The notes under the pieces are model-generated. The model searched no databases. It saw only the letters and a list, made by a program, of their open reading frames with translations, and had not been told where the DNA came from. Made by a program: the position numbers and the translations under genes. 64,000 bases of DNA from Elgaria multicarinata webbii (taxonomy: Eukaryota > Chordata > Lepidosauria > Squamata > Anguidae), in contig NC_086183.1 in NCBI RefSeq assembly GCF_023053635.1, positions 33,337,501 through 33,401,500 on the forward strand. The letters run 5' to 3'. Below are positions 10,935 through 21,302 of this stretch, one piece after another; within the stretch, counting starts at the first letter, position 1, and every line of letters begins with the position of its first letter.

Positions 10935-11165
10935 CTGGCGTGGTGAGAGTGGGAACTGAGAGACTGAGCTATGGATCAGGGATTCCCTGGGGTTTGAATC
11001 TCACCTCTGCCATGAACGTCCTAGGGGTAAAGCCCCCCCCCCTCAGCCTCAGTCCTCCCATCTGCAATACGGGAATAAGAATACCATATTACCTTATGTG
11101 TGGATTGTAGTTAGGGAATGCATGCCAAGTGCTTTGGACAATTGGAAGTGATATACAAAGATGAG
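10935..11165 (+). mobile_element. MIR/CORE-SINE-like copy (old)
   Basis: Contains GGGTTTGAATCTCACCTCTGCC followed by CAGCCTCAGTCCTCCCATCTG, resembling the MIR core and box B head. It is diverged, so age and family are approximate. Confidence 0.55.
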
Positions 11166-11310
11166 GATGAGAGCAGCCGTGCTGGCCAGGAATGACAGCA
11201 GTTACATAAACACCATGACTCCACTGCCTCTCCTGGGCCATGAAAAGGAATATTCACTCCCCCCCCCCCCCGCCCATCGAACCCCAGGCTGTGATCAGAT
11301 CTTGTTTTAA

Positions 11311-11470
11311 GGCAACCTTTCCCAACCTGTTGCCCTGTAGATGTTTTGGACTACAACTCCCAGCATTCCTTAGATGTTTTGGACTACAACACCCCTAGTG
11401 ACCTTGAGGGCTGGAGCTGATGGGGAATCGAAGTCCAAAACATCCCAAGGGCACCAGGCTGGGCAAGGCT
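11311..11470. mobile_element. Palindromic MITE of the CAGCCTTCC/CAACCTG group with internal repeat
   Basis: AACCTGTTGCCCTGTAGATG at the left pairs with CATCCCAAGGGCACCAGG at the right. The phrase TAGATGTTTTGGACTACAAC occurs twice inside. Confidence 0.6.
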
Positions 11471-11564
11471 CCTCGTGAGGAACTCAAGGGATGGTCTCTT
11501 CTTACCCACAGCAATGGCATCTAGAGGAATCTGCCTTCTGGGCACCTGCACCCGCGCCGCGGCC

Positions 11565-12110
11565 TCGCATGAGACGGCACATTTTGTCCCGAGACTGAAC
11601 AGCGGCTTCTTTGAAACAGCAACAGATGCTCTGGGTGCAGACGGGGGTAGTTGCGTTCCCATCCATCCATCCCAGAGCCCGCCCCCTTCCTTTTGCACTA
11701 ACAAAAGGGCCTTCCCCCCCCCTCCCCAAGAAAGGAGAGAAAAGGCGGCAGAGAGGCGGCAGCAGCAGTGGGGTGGGTGGGGGAATCCCAGCCCCTGTGA
11801 TGTGTTTGCAAGGCTGCTGAGAGATTCTCCACCCACCCTGGCCCCTTTCTTTCCCCCTACTTAACGCCCCTCCTAGCACATAACTTCATGGGAACAAGTC
11901 ACAAAGCTTCACAGGCAGCCTGGGAGAGGAGGGGGTTAAACAACTTCTCCCCTCCTCCCCAGACAATTTATCCCCATAAGCAAGGCCACAAGCAATGGAA
12001 GCAAATACACAAAGAGTTTCATTTGTGGAAAGGCAGCAAAAAGCAGAAAGCATACCTCAGGGCCATCCAATCTGCCCCCTGATGTGATGGCAAACTGTTT
12101 CCATCCAAAT
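11565..12110 (+). repeat. Downstream block of the TMEM229B tandem duplication, copy B
   Basis: Partner of 3371-3750, with the same ordered short matches and about 190 bp of extra GC-rich sequence near 11640-11830. It lies at a similar distance from the stop of copy 2 as its partner does from copy 1, which argues for one segmental duplication. Confidence 0.65.
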
Positions 12111-12292
12111 GCGAAGAGCTCAGCCCACAATGCCGCAGGATCCAAGTTTTCCTAAAAGGACTTAAAACTTTTGTCCGTGTTTAAACTTCAAAGCCTCCCT
12201 CATACCTCAGTACCAGACCTCAAGGTCGAAAGACTTCCAACCTTGCACTTTAAATTTTAAAAGAACCAGCATTTCTTCAGGACAAGGGAGCA

Positions 12293-12362
12293 GCCTTCCC
12301 AACCTGGTGTCTTCTACATCTATTGGACTGCATTACCCATCATCCCCAGCTGCATAGGCTCC
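12293..12362. mobile_element. CAGCCTTCC MITE, left half
   Basis: CAGCCTTCCCAACCTGGTG followed by TTGGACTGCATTACCCATCA matches one arm of the palindromic family; the other arm is absent. Confidence 0.55.
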
Positions 12363-13464
12363 AGCATTCTCTCCAGATTTCCCTCAAGATGCTGCAAGGC
12401 CCCAGTCTCTTTCTTCTGGGCCAGGGTCAGGCACGTCAGAAAAGACGTTGGCACTGGGTTGCATTCATTGTAGGCATTCATTTACACTTGCTACTGAACG
12501 TTTGCAAGCTAATTTGCTCCAGCCACAGTTGTGCATCTGTAAAATGGGTTTAACAACAAACAATTTTGCAGTATTTGTCACAAAGATGCAAGGGGAAAAA
12601 AACATTCATGGTTTAAAATCAGACAAAGGCAAATAAAGAAAGAAAATAACTTTATTACAGTTGGACTAAGTTTTTTTAAAAACATACTTATTAGCTTTGA
12701 GATTCATTAACAAAAAAAGACACCTATAAATAAAGACAAAACCAGCAATAAGTTAATACAGAATATTCCCCCTCCCCCACAACAAATTAAGGCAAATGTT
12801 GGCTTTTAATTTTAAGGTAATCTAATAAACTAAGAACAGTTTATATAATTCTATTAAAAGAAAAGAAATATTTGGTTCCAAATATCAGAAATAACTTTTT
12901 CTTAAAGTCACAATAAATAGCTTTATATATATTAAGAAATCAGGCTGGAATTCACAGAGCTATCTCGAAAATTATTATGGTCATAGTTTCACCCAGATGA
13001 TCCTACGTTGGTCATACTGTAGGACCCTACTGTATTTTATACAAGGGCATTGACACAGTGTTATTATAATCACACAGATTAATTCCAGTTTTCCTTCCCT
13101 GGATATCCTCTTTCTGAAGAGTGTGTGTGTGTGTGTTATACACACACAGAGAAAGAGATGCAGGTCTAAAGCAACAGCAAAGCAACAAGGAAACTCTAGA
13201 TCAACTATGTCAGTCTTAAGTAAAAATACGTATAAGAAAGACAACAGAGTAATTCCAAAATATATTTAATACTAAATATTTCAGCTTCCACCCCCATCAG
13301 TAGTTGTGAAGAATGGCAGTTTGGAAATCTGGGAGATGAAAATTCCTAAGAAGAAGAAAAAACTAAGGTATGAGTGATCGAAAGCTCATGAATTGTCCAG
13401 AAGTTTTCCTTTCTGTCAAGGACACTGGCATGCTTAAAAGCAAGGAAAATGTCTTGCTCTACAG

Positions 13465-14024
13465 CAGTGGTTCCCAAATTTTTTCAGGTCACCGCCCCCT
13501 TGGTTCCACAAACTCATGCCCAGTGCCCCCTACCCTACTGTATAAAAATCATTATTCAGAATAGCCATTTTCAACGACCCACTAAGGAAGATAATAACAA
13601 TAAAATTCAAAACAGTAACAATTAATTGAATATTTATTCAAAATCTGAAGTACCCGTTGCCGCAGGCTTGCCGAGGGAGGGAAAAGAGAGCGAACGCCTC
13701 TGTTTTGCAGCCAGCATGGCGGGGCACACCAAGCAGGGTATGTCTCTTCATTAGCGTTTTGGTGCTTTTGAAACATTTCAATTCACTGTTAAAAGGACTC
13801 TTCTTAAACGGTATTAATACATGTGTGGATTCTTCCCCTATATGGCTTGGTACCAAACTACCTTCTCCCATAAAAATGTCCCTGGGTTGTAAGACCTTCT
13901 GGAGAGGCACTTCTTGGAAAAGACCACCTCGAGCGCCCTCCTGCTGCCCCCTTGCCTCTTAGCGCCCCCCTATGCAATCCCACTGCCCCCAAGGGGGCGG
14001 TACCACCCACTTTGGGAACCACTG
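13465..14024. mobile_element. hAT (Charlie-like) non-autonomous element
   Basis: Ends are CAGTGGTTCCCAAA and TTTGGGAACCACTG, with an exact 8-bp duplication CTCTACAG at 13457-13464 and 14025-14032. It is 560 bp long. The 90-codon frame on the - strand inside it was not recognised as transposase. Confidence 0.9.
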
Positions 14025-14277
14025 CTCTACAGACTTAGGGTGCATGTTCAGACAGGAGGGGGGAAATCTACAGAAGTTAGAGGACTTTTATTCTATCTAA
14101 ACACGCATATGATTGCAACCATACTCCCTATGCACTTAACCTGGAGGGCAGTTCATAACTTTTTGACCACTCACACGTCTGGATTTTTCTTTTTTGGATC
14201 ACTGGGAGTTGAAAATACCTAACTGCCAGTCTTCATATCCATTTAACACTGCAGGGCACAAGCTGAAACACTGACCC

Positions 14278-14335
14278 AGTGCTTTCCAGATGTGTTGGGC
14301 TATAACATCCCGACAGCATGGCTGGGGCTGATGGG
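14278..14335. mobile_element. CAGCCTTCC-family MITE fragment
   Basis: TTTCCAGATGTGTTGGGCTATAACATCC with GGCTGGGGCTGATGGG matches part of the family core. Confidence 0.45.
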
Positions 14336-14338
14336 ATT

Positions 14339-14348
14339 TGTATGTATG

Positions 14349-14392
<44 letters not shown>
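14339..14392. repeat. TATG/TA microsatellite
   Basis: GTATGTATG followed by about 20 TA units. Confidence 0.95.
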
Positions 14393-14396
<4 letters not shown>

Positions 14397-14916
14397 GGGA
14401 AAGAACGTGCGGCACCATCTGAAGCTGCAAAAAAATTGCTGTTTATGATTTTGACAGGAAAAAGAAAGGATTTCCTTTAAAAATCACACTTTCTTCAAAA
14501 CAACTGAAGAATCGTTTACTTTTTTAAAACACACTCTCCCGCACAGAACTCTGGGTGGTAATCCAGTCCTAACATGAGAAGGGAGAAGCATTATTATTCC
14601 ACAGAAGCGGCTATTTGGGGGCACAGGTGGTCTGGCTGTTTATCAAGGAAATAAGAAGATGAGACTGATTAACGCAAGAGACAGACAATCGTTTTACGCC
14701 TGGCTCCACCCCTCCCGAGAGCTGAAGGCTGTTTGAATGACAGCTCTGTGCATCCCACTTTTGTCACTGGTAAACAAATTTGTGTGTGTGTGTGGGGGGG
14801 GGAGTTTGCCACATTGTGCAAAAGCTGTTGAATCAGAGAAGAGCTGCAGAATGCAAGAATTGTGTGCAAACGTCAAAAACCTCAAACCACCTTTTTGACT
14901 CGCTGCAGAACCCTAA

Positions 14917-15047
14917 GGCCATTTCTACAGCAGCTCTATATCCCGGGATGGTTCCTGTGCATCCAAATGCCACACAGGGGATCCCAGGAGCAGGCAGGGA
15001 TGACCCCTCCATTTTCCTGGGATAACCCTTAGGTGTAGAAAGGGCCC
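14917..15047. mobile_element. Short palindromic MITE (GGCCATTTCTACA...TGTAGAAAGGGCC)
   Basis: Inverted termini pair at the two ends, and an inner TCCCGGGATGG pairs loosely with CCTGGGATAACCC. No clean target duplication was found. Confidence 0.55.
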
Positions 15048-16151
15048 TCCACGCACACATGTTCACTTTTGTCCATTAATTCACGCTAAGAACCAGGAGC
15101 AAGTCCAAGCAGCCAGCTTTAACAGTCCACATTACTGGAGGGTGCAGCATGTGTGTGTTTCGGAACAAGTTACATGCATGCCTTAACAAGGCAAAGGAAA
15201 TCCCTAAATGTGTTATTTCCATTGCAAAACAGCCGGCAGCAGGCGACTAAAAGGCCTCTGGGTTCATCCAGCCCAGTGCCACATGATGCTCTCTTTCAGT
15301 CTCATATTCTAGCACGCTTTCCCCCAAAACTGGTGCTCTCTGCAGAGGTCAAACACATGCCCACCAGCTTGGGGAAAGGTGGCTCTAGCATCTTTTATCC
15401 TCCCTGGGTGTTCCCTGTGAGCAGTGTCCTCTAGAATATTCTGACATTAGCAGCTGCCACATGGTGACCCCCCCCCTTCATCCTCCCTTCCCCACTAAAA
15501 TTAAGTAGCACTTGGGTGTTTGGCCTTCAAAAATGCAACCCAATGTTCATAGTATCTCTGCCTCCCACTTGCAGCAGCCCAAAAGGGACTTGTCTAACAT
15601 GCACTAAATGTGATGCTTAATTGGAAGAGTCACTCCATTAAAAAAAAGAAAACGGGAGGAAAAAGCTTTTGACCGCTGGTCAATTTTTGATTTAGTCTTA
15701 CCCCAGCTCTTACAAAGAATCCTGGCCAGGGAAGAGCTTAGTCAGTTTCAATTCCTCTCTTTGTCGGTTTCACTTTCTAGCCCGCAGACCAAAGTATTTC
15801 TAACCCAATGAATGGGTTTGCCTAGGTCCTTAATTTCATCCTTCTTTGACAGAAAAGAAAAGCTTTGCATTAAGTTATGGCCAAAGGAGTCCCTTTGCTT
15901 AATGCTTTTAAAAAAAAGGAAGAGGACACACACAAAAGCCCTCTACATGATGTTTGAAAAGACAAGGTTCAGGAGCTACAGATTCCTTCATCCCTACACA
16001 GACAGGTTGGACACTGGAACAGTTAAGTTCTGTGCTCTTTCTAGGTTGCATACAGATGGGTTACAAAAATTAAACCCATGCCTTTTTACTTGCTGAGCCC
16101 CTGGACTTAGCCAGTAGCCCAGCCTAAAACTCCAGCATCTATTATAATCAT

Positions 16152-16206
16152 GTAGAGCAGGCTTCAGATGTGTTGCACTACATCTCCCATTATCCCCAGT
16201 CAGCAT
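16152..16206. mobile_element. CAGCCTTCC-family MITE fragment
   Basis: GTGTTGCACTACATCTCCC with TCCCCAGTCAGCATGGCC matches one arm of the family. Confidence 0.45.
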
Positions 16207-16365
16207 GGCCGATGGCCATCTCGATTTATCCCTTAAATGGACGTGACAGCAAACAGTCTAGAAGTTGTTCATCTTGTTTAGCTGCTTGGGAAATGTCAGT
16301 GTGGTGGTGTTGTTTTAAAATCCAGCATACGAACGTGTCCTGGAAAAACTAACAGCCATTCTCAT

Positions 16366-16600
16366 AAGAATATCAGAAGAGCCCAGATGCTGAATCAGAC
16401 CAATGGTTCATGTAGTCCAACACTCTGTTCACACAGTGGCCAAGCAGTTCTCAACCAGGGACCCATTGGCAGGATACGTGGGCATAAGCACTCTCCCACC
16501 CATGCTCCCCAGCAACGGATGTGCACAAGCTCGCCGCCTACCAGCAAACCCTCAAGATATTCAAATAGGCTGGAGGCAGACAACTATTTTTAAGAGTTGG
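16366..16600 (-). mobile_element. CR1 subfamily B 3' end
   Basis: Antisense copy beginning AAGAATATCAGAAGAGCCC and continuing through the family 3' UTR. Confidence 0.7.
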
Positions 16601-16651
16601 AAGTGATTTGAGAGAGGTTCTACTTCTCATGGTGTGTACGCCTGTAGGTAC

Positions 16652-17202
16652 TAGGGCTGAGCACGGACCCCCCGCTCCACCAAGCTCCCTATCCGCAAAT
16701 TGCGGATCGGGCCCGCTCCGCCCCGCCTTGATCCGCCTAGGGTCCGCTGCGGAGCTCTGGCTCCAAATTGGAGTTCCGCTGCGGCGGGGGGTGGTGCCAG
16801 GTAAGGTCCCCCTCCCTCCTCCCCCTTACCTGCTTCCGTCCCGGCCCGCCGCCAGCTTCACTAGAGCCTGCAGCAAAACCCGGAACTGTAGGCCCCACTT
16901 GGCTCTAGTGAAGCCAGTGACAGGCCGTGACAGACGCAGGTGAGACCCCCTCCCCCTTGCCCCCTTACCTGGCTCTGCCACTGTCGCCGCATGGGTGGTG
17001 GCGGCAGCGGCAGGGCCAAGTAAAAAAACCCTTACCTTTTTTGCGGAGCTCCGGATCGAGGCGAAGGATCCGCCTTCACCTCGATCCGCTCCGCTCTGCT
17101 CCGCTGCTCCCCCGATCCTCTTCGCCTCCACCTTAAGGAGAGGCGAAGCACCCCAATCCACTTCTACTTCTCCGGTCCAAGGAGAAGCGGAGCACAGCCC
17201 TC
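16652..17202 (+). mobile_element. GC-rich hAT-type foldback element, copy B
   Basis: A 551-bp copy in the same orientation as copy A: TAGGGCTGAGC at the left, GCACAGCCCTC at the right, exact 8-bp duplication GTAGGTAC at 16644-16651 and 17203-17210. The CAGGTAAG-like motifs between hairpins are again present on both strands (about 16798, 16827, 16967, 17030). Confidence 0.88.
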
Positions 17203-17383
17203 GTAGGTACACACTTTCCCCCCTGTCCCCTCACTGTTGCCTGTCTTCATACAGGCTCTGCAGGATTTGTGGAAACACTATGAAAACCTACACAACCTGT
17301 TTAGCACAGGCAAAAGTGGGCAGCGCGTGCACATCACGAGCAGCCCTCCCTCTTTCAAAGTGCTCTCCGCTCGCTGGAATGGA

Positions 17384-17466
17384 TCATAGAATCATAGAAT
17401 AGCAGAGTTGGAAGGGGCCTACAAGGCCATCGAGTCCAACCCTCTGCTCAATGCAGGAATCTCATC
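17384..17466 (-). mobile_element. CR1 subfamily A 3' terminus
   Basis: Antisense ATCATAGAATCATAGAATAG through CTGCTCAATGCAGGAATC. It lies only about 50 bp from the ZFP36L-like stop codon. Confidence 0.8.
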
Positions 17467-17516
17467 TGCCTCCTCGTCTTATCTGCCTCCGCTTCTCCAG
17501 GCTGCAAAACACCCTG

Positions 17517-18428
17517 TCAGTCGTCAGAGACTGACAGCTGGCTGAAGATAGGCAGTCTACGGCCCAGGGGCCCCAGGCCTGGTGATTCAGAGCCGCTGCT
17601 GCCTCCTGAACTCCCAGAGTCGTCCTGGTCGGAGAGAGAGTCGGCGGAGAAACTCTTCTGGAGCCTCAAGACGCTTGGGAAGGCAAAGGGGCCACTGCAG
17701 GGAGCCGGAGGAGTCGGGCGGGAGCCGAGGGGACACAGCGAACCGCCCAGCGGGGCCTGGCTCAGGGCATCTAGAGGGAAGGGCGGCGTGGGCAGGTGGA
17801 GGCCGCCGGGAGCTACCAGGGCCAGAGAGGGCAGTGCAGGTGGCGGGCCTTCCAGGGGGCTGCCTCCGGAGCCGTGGCGGAGCGGCTGCAGGTTCCGGGG
17901 CGGCGGGGGGCGGCGCTCGTCGGCGTTGTGGACGAAGTGGCAGCGGGCCCCGTAGGGGCAGATCCCAGAGGTGTGGAAAGTCCGGCAGGGCTCCGTCTTG
18001 TACTTGGGGTGGCGGTTGAGCGCCCGTAGCTCTCCGGTGCCGTGGGCGTACTGACACTTGGCGCCATACTTGCAGGTGCCGCTCTCCTCGAATGTGCGGC
18101 AGAGCTCCGTCTTGTAGCGCGAGGAGACCGCCTTGGCCTCGCTCCGGCTGCTCTCGGTCAGGCTCACGGAGCGATCCGTTCGGAAGTGGAGGCGCTCCAG
18201 GCTGCGGTGCGGCAGCTCGGGGTCCCCCGACCACTGGCCCTGGAGGGACCACGCCAGGTCGCTTTGATCAGGGGCGGCCTGGGGAGAGACGGCATCGTCC
18301 CGGCCTTCGGAGCCTGCCCCGCTGGAAGCAGAGAGGGCAGTGGGGCAAGCAGAACAGGTGCGCTGGAATCCCGGGGGGATCTTGGCGTCTGCGCTGTTGT
18401 CTTTGTTCACATTCAGGCCTTGAAAAGT
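17517..18428 (-). CDS. ZFP36L1-like: ZFP36L1/L2-type mRNA decay activator, exon 2 (303 of 321 aa)
   Basis: Read on the - strand, the exon opens after a TTGTAG acceptor (18434-18429) in phase 0 with exon 1 at 23671-23724. The protein has two CCCH fingers with exact C-X8-C-X5-C-X3-H spacing: Cys128, 137, 143, His147 and Cys166, 175, 181, His185. Such tandem fingers bind UAUUUAU elements in mRNA. The end [14 protein letters not shown] (308-321) is the CNOT1-binding motif, and DRSVSLTE (about 103-110) resembles the family's kinase-regulated serine site. [22 protein letters not shown] and the SDD ending point to the L1/L2 branch, not to tristetraprolin. Oddities: the second finger's lead-in reads KYKTEPC instead of KYKTELC, and FSQLS replaces FSRLS. 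At 321 aa it is shorter than L1 (338) or L2 (about 494). It could be a distinct fourth family member; phylogeny is needed to place it. An upstream GTG in the exon is not a start, since splicing supplies the N-terminus. Confidence 0.93.
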   Translation of the reverse strand, partial: TFQGLNVNKDNSADAKIPPGFQRTCSACPTALSASSGAGSEGRDDAVSPQAAPDQSDLAWSLQGQWSGDPELPHRSLERLHFRTDRSVSLTESSRSEAKAVSSRYKTELCRTFEESGTCKYGAKCQYAHGTGELRALNRHPKYKTEPCRTFHTSGICPYGARCHFVHNADERRPPPPRNLQPLRHGSGGSPLEGPPPALPSLALVAPGGLHLPTPPFPLDALSQAPLGGSLCPLGSRPTPPAPCSGPFAFPSVLRLQKSFSADSLSDQDDSGSSGGSSGSESPGLGPLGRRLPIFSQLSVSDD

Positions 18429-18481
18429 CTACAAGGACGGGGGAGAAAAACACATGAATCGGGACACTGTTCTTATTTTAA

Positions 18482-18900
18482 ACATAAGAACATCAGAAGT
18501 GTCTTGATGCTGGATCAGACCAAGGGTCCATCTAGTCCAGCACTCTGTTCACACAGTGGCCAACCAGCCATTGGCCAGGGACCCACAAGCAGGAAACCGT
18601 GCAACAGCACCCTCCCGCCCATGTTCCCCAGCAACTGGTGCACACAGGCTTACTGCCTCGGATACTGGAGGTAGCACACAACCCGCAGGGCTAGTAGCCA
18701 TGGATAGCCTTCGCCTCCAGGAATTTGGTGGCCATCACTACATCTTGTGGTAGTGAGTTCCATAATTTAACTATGCGCTGTGTGAAGAAGTCCTTCCATT
18801 TATTTGTCCTGGATCTCCCTCCAATCAGCTTCATGAGATATCCCCTGGTTCTAGTATTTTGAGAGTGGGAGAAAAATGTCTCCCTCTCCGCAAGGGGGCT
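18482..18900 (-). mobile_element. CR1 subfamily B 3' end in intron
   Basis: On the - strand it encodes the remnant LIGGRSRTNKWKDFFTQ and LWNSLPQDVVMA, then the family 3' UTR. Confidence 0.78.
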
Positions 18901-19249
18901 AAACAGAAACTGTACCAGTATTTTAAAACAAACATCTAGCTAATGCCATTTAAAAGACTCCTTGCTCCATATCAAGATCAGTCACAGAATTTTAGTACAC
19001 CAAGAGATTTTGTGATGGCAGCGGGGAAGACTTTGGCAGAGATTGGCTAAGCTTCTCTGATGTCAGAGAGGCAGGATGCCTTTCAGGCTGCAATTGGCTG
19101 AGCTGCTCAGATCCCAGAGAAGGATGGGACAGGCTGAAGGGTCCAGGGAAGGAGGAAGCAAGGGCTCAAGAAGGCAGCAAAGTGATGGTCTTGTTGATTT
19201 TTTGAAACTTATTATTATAAAATTTTGACACAAGGAAAGAGAGAGAGAA

Positions 19250-19302
19250 AGAAAGGAAGGAAGGAAGGAAGGAAGGAAGGAAGGAAGGAAGGAAGGAAGG
19301 AA
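19250..19302. repeat. (GGAA)n microsatellite
   Basis: About twelve tandem AAGG units. Confidence 0.95.
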
Positions 19303-19310
19303 CAGCCAGT

Positions 19311-19397
19311 GGCTTAGATGCTCTGCACTGGTTCTGACTGAAACCCAGATCGGATTTGCCGCCCCACGGACATCAGAGCCATCAGCCTCCAGTTCTT
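19311..19397. mobile_element. CAGTGGAGGCTGG-family hAT MITE, half copy
   Basis: GGTTCTGACTGAAACCCAGA to ATCAGAGCCATCAGCCTCCA matches one arm of the element defined at 48466-48625. Confidence 0.6.
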
Positions 19398-19837
19398 CAA
19401 CTTGCATTCCAGTCATTTGGGTTCAATCTGCCGGGGGCAGCAATGGCCTCTTGCCAAGTGATCCAGAGGGGGAAGCAATTTACAGACCAGCCAACGCTCC
19501 CCGCCACATAATTGTCTGCACGGCACAGTCCAGGGCAAACCCTTTTCAAAGCCTAAGCAGATGCAAGCTTCTCCAAGCCCTCTCTTGGGCTTCCAGCAAG
19601 AGGGACCGGCTTACTGCAGTACATACCGGTGCAAATCCCAGGATGGAGACGGACGCTCGCCAGAAAGGAAGTGCTTAACTAAATGCCGCTCCATATGGTC
19701 AATGGGGGTCTGAGTCTCAGCTGGTCAGCCCGCGACTTCCAGGCTGGGTTGTGGGCAGCTGTGCTGCTAATCAGAAGGTCGGCCAGAGAAGGGGCCCATG
19801 AGGCTGCAAGATACTGAGAAGCACCTTGGAGAAGCTC

Positions 19838-19912
19838 CTTTAGGGCTCTGACTGGTTCTGGCTGAAATCCGGAATGGATTCGCTGACATCGGAGCCACCA
19901 GCCTCCACTGGT
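19838..19912. mobile_element. CAGTGGAGGCTGG-family hAT MITE, half copy
   Basis: CTCTGACTGGTTCTGGCTG to GGAGCCACCAGCCTCCACTG matches one arm of the same family. Confidence 0.6.
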
Positions 19913-20283
19913 CCTGATGGAAGATACAGGGAATGCCTGCTCTACTTGGGTCCACCAGCAGCCTTCTTATCAACTCTCCTCCTCTGTCAGCTGTAGGCCA
20001 AAATTAAAGCTCTTTATCTTTAACATGGAATTGGCCAGCCCTTCGAAGAGAGGATGCCTTCAAACAGAGGACTGTCCTGTGTAAAAGGAGACATATGGCC
20101 ACCCTGCTCCTTTTCCAGGAATCCTTTTACCTGACCCCTTACGGCAGATGAACACCTGTGTGCCCCTCCACTGGCTCCCCACCCACTTGCTGGGTGGCTT
20201 GCCACTGAACACGTGAAGCGAATCTACCCAAACCCCTCACATCCAAAACGATCCAGGATGGCCCATTCACAAGGGTTGCACTA

Positions 20284-20560
20284 GAATCATAGAATAGCAG
20301 AGTTGGAAGGGGCCTACAAGGCCATCAAGTCCATCCCCCTGCTCAGTGCAGGAATCCACCCTAAAGCATCCCTGACAGATGGTTGTCCAGCTGCCTCTTG
20401 AAGGCCTCTAGGGTGGGAGAGCCCACCACCTCCCTAGGGAACTGGCTCCATTGTCGTACTGCTCTAACAGTCAAGAAGTTTTTCCTGATGTCCAGCCGGA
20501 ATCTGGATTCCTTTAACTTGAGCCCATTAGTCCGTGTCCTGCACTACATCAAGTGATATG
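20284..20560 (-). mobile_element. CR1 subfamily A 3' end in intron
   Basis: Antisense copy with the ATAGAATAGCAGAGTTGG terminus and a decayed reverse-transcriptase C-terminal region. Confidence 0.85.
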
Positions 20561-20859
20561 TGAACCAGTGCCCAGCTGACATGAAGCTGAGCCTCACATG
20601 GTTGCGCTCGCTCCTGCTCCTCCCTCATTGCGCTTGGCATCCCGTTCCTCCCCCGTTTTGCCTTTCTCACTGAAGAAATTCCAAAGTGATGTTCCTCAGG
20701 GCAGAGACCTTATCCCCTTGAGTGCAAAGCACTAAAGAACAACAATAAACTGGAGTCCTGCTGGTTTCCTGCTGGTTACGGAAGTCAAGGATGGAGAGTG
20801 GTCACGAGGATTGGCGCCTTTCAGTGTGCACATGCATCTGCTCAGACACCTCTCAGTGT

Positions 20860-21302
20860 CTGCAGACAGGGGGTCAGCAACTCAAAGCCCCTGGGCCCAT
20901 ATTTGAAAGGCCGTATTCTCTCTTATGAGCCTGCTCGTGCTTTAAGATCTTCTGGAGAAGGCCTTCTTTCAGTCCCACCATCTTCACAGGCACGCTTGCT
21001 GGGAACATGAGACGGGGCCTCCTCGGTGGCTGCTCCAGTGCTCTGGAACTCTCTTCCCGGGGAAGCTAGGCTGGCTCCCTCCTTGATGGGCTTTCGGAAG
21101 CAGGCTAAAACTTTTTTGTTCCAGCAGGCCTTTGGAGAATAATCTGGCCCTCCATCTATGTTAATGTCTTATAATTTTGTTGTGTATTTTAAACATTTAT
21201 GGTTTTGTTCCCCCCACCCATGTATGTTTTAAGCTTTGTAAGGCCACCCTGAGGCCCAGTATTGGGCAAAAGGCGGGATACTACTACTACTACTACTACT
21301 AC
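20860..21302 (+). mobile_element. L2 LINE 3' end plus (CTA)n tail
   Basis: CTTATGAGCCTGCTCGTGC and GCTCCAGTGCTCTGGAAC match the L2 copy at 29500-30320. It ends TTGGGCAAAAGGCGGGATAC followed by CTA repeats. Confidence 0.8.

Larger units (their letters stand above)
12630..17516 (-). other. Candidate 3' UTR of the ZFP36L-like gene (repeat-loaded, tentative)
   Basis: On the - strand after the stop at 17517, possible poly(A) signals AATAAA occur at 14092-14087 and 12656-12651. The distal stretch 12.65-13.3 kb is very A/T-rich and reads CTATTTATTG (12920-12911) and TTTATTTATA (12734-12725), the class of AU-rich element that ZFP36 proteins bind. The interval also holds several transposons (13465-14024, 14917-15047, 16366-16600, 16652-17202, 17384-17466), which makes a single 4.9-kb UTR uncertain. 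The shorter site at 14087 is an alternative. Confidence 0.35.

Noticed and set aside
17587-18252. A 221-codon frame on the - strand overlapping the ZFP36L-like exon
   Set aside because: It is the shifted frame of the zinc-finger exon; only the other frame shows CCCH fingers and the RLPIF tail.
18408-18410. An in-frame GTG as start of the ZFP36L-like protein
   Set aside because: Eukaryotic initiation here is unlikely. An acceptor at 18429 and the LCK exon 1 give a family-consistent N-terminus.
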